Below, piece after piece: positions 14,513 to 15,362 of a stretch of DNA of 15,362 bases; positions within the stretch are counted from its first letter, which is position 1; each line of letters begins with the position of its first letter. The notes below the pieces were generated by a model that saw nothing but the letters and a program-made list of their open reading frames with translations, was not told where the DNA came from and did not search any database. Origin of the DNA: Chloroflexota bacterium (lineage in GTDB: Bacteria > Chloroflexota > Anaerolineae > JAADDB01); the NCBI GenBank assembly GCA_013154135.1, contig JAADDB010000322.1, forward strand, positions 1 through 15,362, given 5' to 3'. Position numbers and translations under genes: made by a program.

Positions 14513-15362
14513 ATGTGGCAATTTGTCGCCCGGAGCTTGGATGCTGCAACTATCTTCACGTTGGCGGGCCTGGGAGAGTTGGTGGACCAACGGGCCGGTA
14601 TTCTGAACGTGGGCCTGGAGGGGATTATGCTCTTCGGCGCCACCCTTGGGTTCATCGCCACTAAGGTGACGGGAAGTTATCTCCTGGGCTTCGCGGTAGC
14701 CTTGCTCATCGGCGCTCTTTTGGGGCTGATGCACGGGTTCTTTTCCATTACCCTGGGCGTGGACCAGGTGGTCAGCGGCATGGGGATCTGGATTTTGGGC
14801 TTCGGCCTGACCACGTACATCGGCAATCCCTATACCGGCCCCCTGGGCCTGGAGCGCATTCCTACCATCGGCGGGGTATCTCCCTTTTTCTACCTGAGTG
14901 TGGTGCTGGTGGTGCTCGCGTGGTTCGTGCTCTTTAAGACGAGTTTCGGACTTCAGTTGCGTTCAGTGGGGGAGAATCCGTCGGTGGCCGAGGTATCGGG
15001 GATCAATGTGACCCGGACCCGTTATCTGGCCGTGGTGTTCGGCGGGATGATGGCGGGATTCGCAGGGGCAGTGTACGCGCTGTACTATAACCCGGTGTGG
15101 AATTACAATTTCCTCATGGGATGGGGGTTCATCTCCCTGGCGTTGGTGTTCTTCTCCATGTGGAACCCCTATATCTTGTTCGGCGGTGCGTTGTTGTTCG
15201 GCCTGTTGTGGCAACTTTCCTTGAATCCCCAGCTCTTCTTGCCGGGGGTGATGTCCCGCTATCTCTGGCGCACTGTGCCCTTTGTGATCACCATTCTTGT
15301 GTTGGTGTTGATCTCCACCAAGTGGTTCCGAACCCGTTGGGGCGCGGCCAAGCCCGAGGCGT
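14513..15362 (+). CDS. BMP-type ABC transporter permease 2, partial (3' end off window)
   Basis: The open frame runs from ATG 14513 to the window edge without a stop, giving 283 codons; family members are about 300 residues, so only the extreme C-terminus is missing. It matches YufQ/NupC-like permeases: GELVDQRAGILNVGLEGIML (about 22-41), the TLGVDQVVSGMGIW loop (about 80-93) and GENPSVAEVSGIN (about 154-166), with about seven or eight hydrophobic segments. GGGGGAGAGAGGA (14498-14510) is the ribosome-binding region. It pairs with permease 1 to complete the importer. Confidence 0.92.
   Translation, partial: MWQFVARSLDAATIFTLAGLGELVDQRAGILNVGLEGIMLFGATLGFIATKVTGSYLLGFAVALLIGALLGLMHGFFSITLGVDQVVSGMGIWILGFGLTTYIGNPYTGPLGLERIPTIGGVSPFFYLSVVLVVLAWFVLFKTSFGLQLRSVGENPSVAEVSGINVTRTRYLAVVFGGMMAGFAGAVYALYYNPVWNYNFLMGWGFISLALVFFSMWNPYILFGGALLFGLLWQLSLNPQLFLPGVMSRYLWRTVPFVITILVLVLISTKWFRTRWGAAKPEA

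Noticed and set aside
1..15362. CRISPR arrays, insertion sequences, tRNA or rRNA genes
   Set aside because: No regularly spaced repeats, transposase coding, terminal inverted repeats or tRNA cloverleaf were seen.

Overview
The window is bacterial, roughly 60% G+C, and reads as one co-directional block of eleven plus-strand genes. Shine-Dalgarno sites are strong, GTG and TTG starts are used, and intrinsic terminators are present. The binding protein is a lipoprotein with a Pro/Thr/Ala/Glu linker, and the coxM-coxS-coxL order with an FdrA/DUF1116 pair would fit a (possibly thermophilic) Chloroflexota or deep-branching Gram-positive-like organism. That taxonomic placement is inference only.

Layout. 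Positions 1-312 hold no credible gene. They contain an A+T-richer stretch, a small dyad, a 57-bp nested palindrome (221-277) and, directly after it, a near-consensus sigma-70 type promoter (TTGACA, 17 bp, TAGAAT). A leader of about 295 nt with alternative hairpins (313-607) precedes the first gene. Next come a CoxG-like membrane-tethered SRPBCC protein (608-1291) and an FdrA/AllF-like protein (1327-3033). A 12-bp terminator hairpin and a structured leader follow, then a DUF1116/AllG (YlbE) protein (3200-4447). After a 208-bp spacer with three hairpins comes a tandem two-domain cyclase-family metal-dependent hydrolase (4656-6332). The three subunits of a molybdenum hydroxylase follow: FAD subunit (6398-7276), 2Fe-2S subunit (7316-7804) and molybdopterin subunit (7825-10170). 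The window ends in a BMP/PnrA-type ABC importer: lipoprotein (10288-11586), terminator, double ATPase (11764-13362), permease 1 (13359-14465) and permease 2 (14513 to beyond the window edge).

How the genes may work together. The importer class takes up purine nucleosides or bases. The hydroxylase class oxidises N-heterocycles or aldehydes; its active-site loop is PYRGAGRQ and not the Cys-bearing loop of true CO dehydrogenase. The cyclase family opens cyclic amides or hydrolyses formamides. FdrA and DUF1116 proteins are two of the three subunits of the E. coli oxamate carbamoyltransferase (AllFGH), which phosphorolyses a carbamoyl compound to carbamoyl phosphate. Together they suggest uptake, oxidation, ring opening and carbamoyl transfer of an N-heterocycle or ureide, with CoxG linking the oxidation to the membrane. 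The substrate cannot be read from the sequence. AllH (DUF2877) and carbamate kinase are absent from the window, and the downstream side is cut off.
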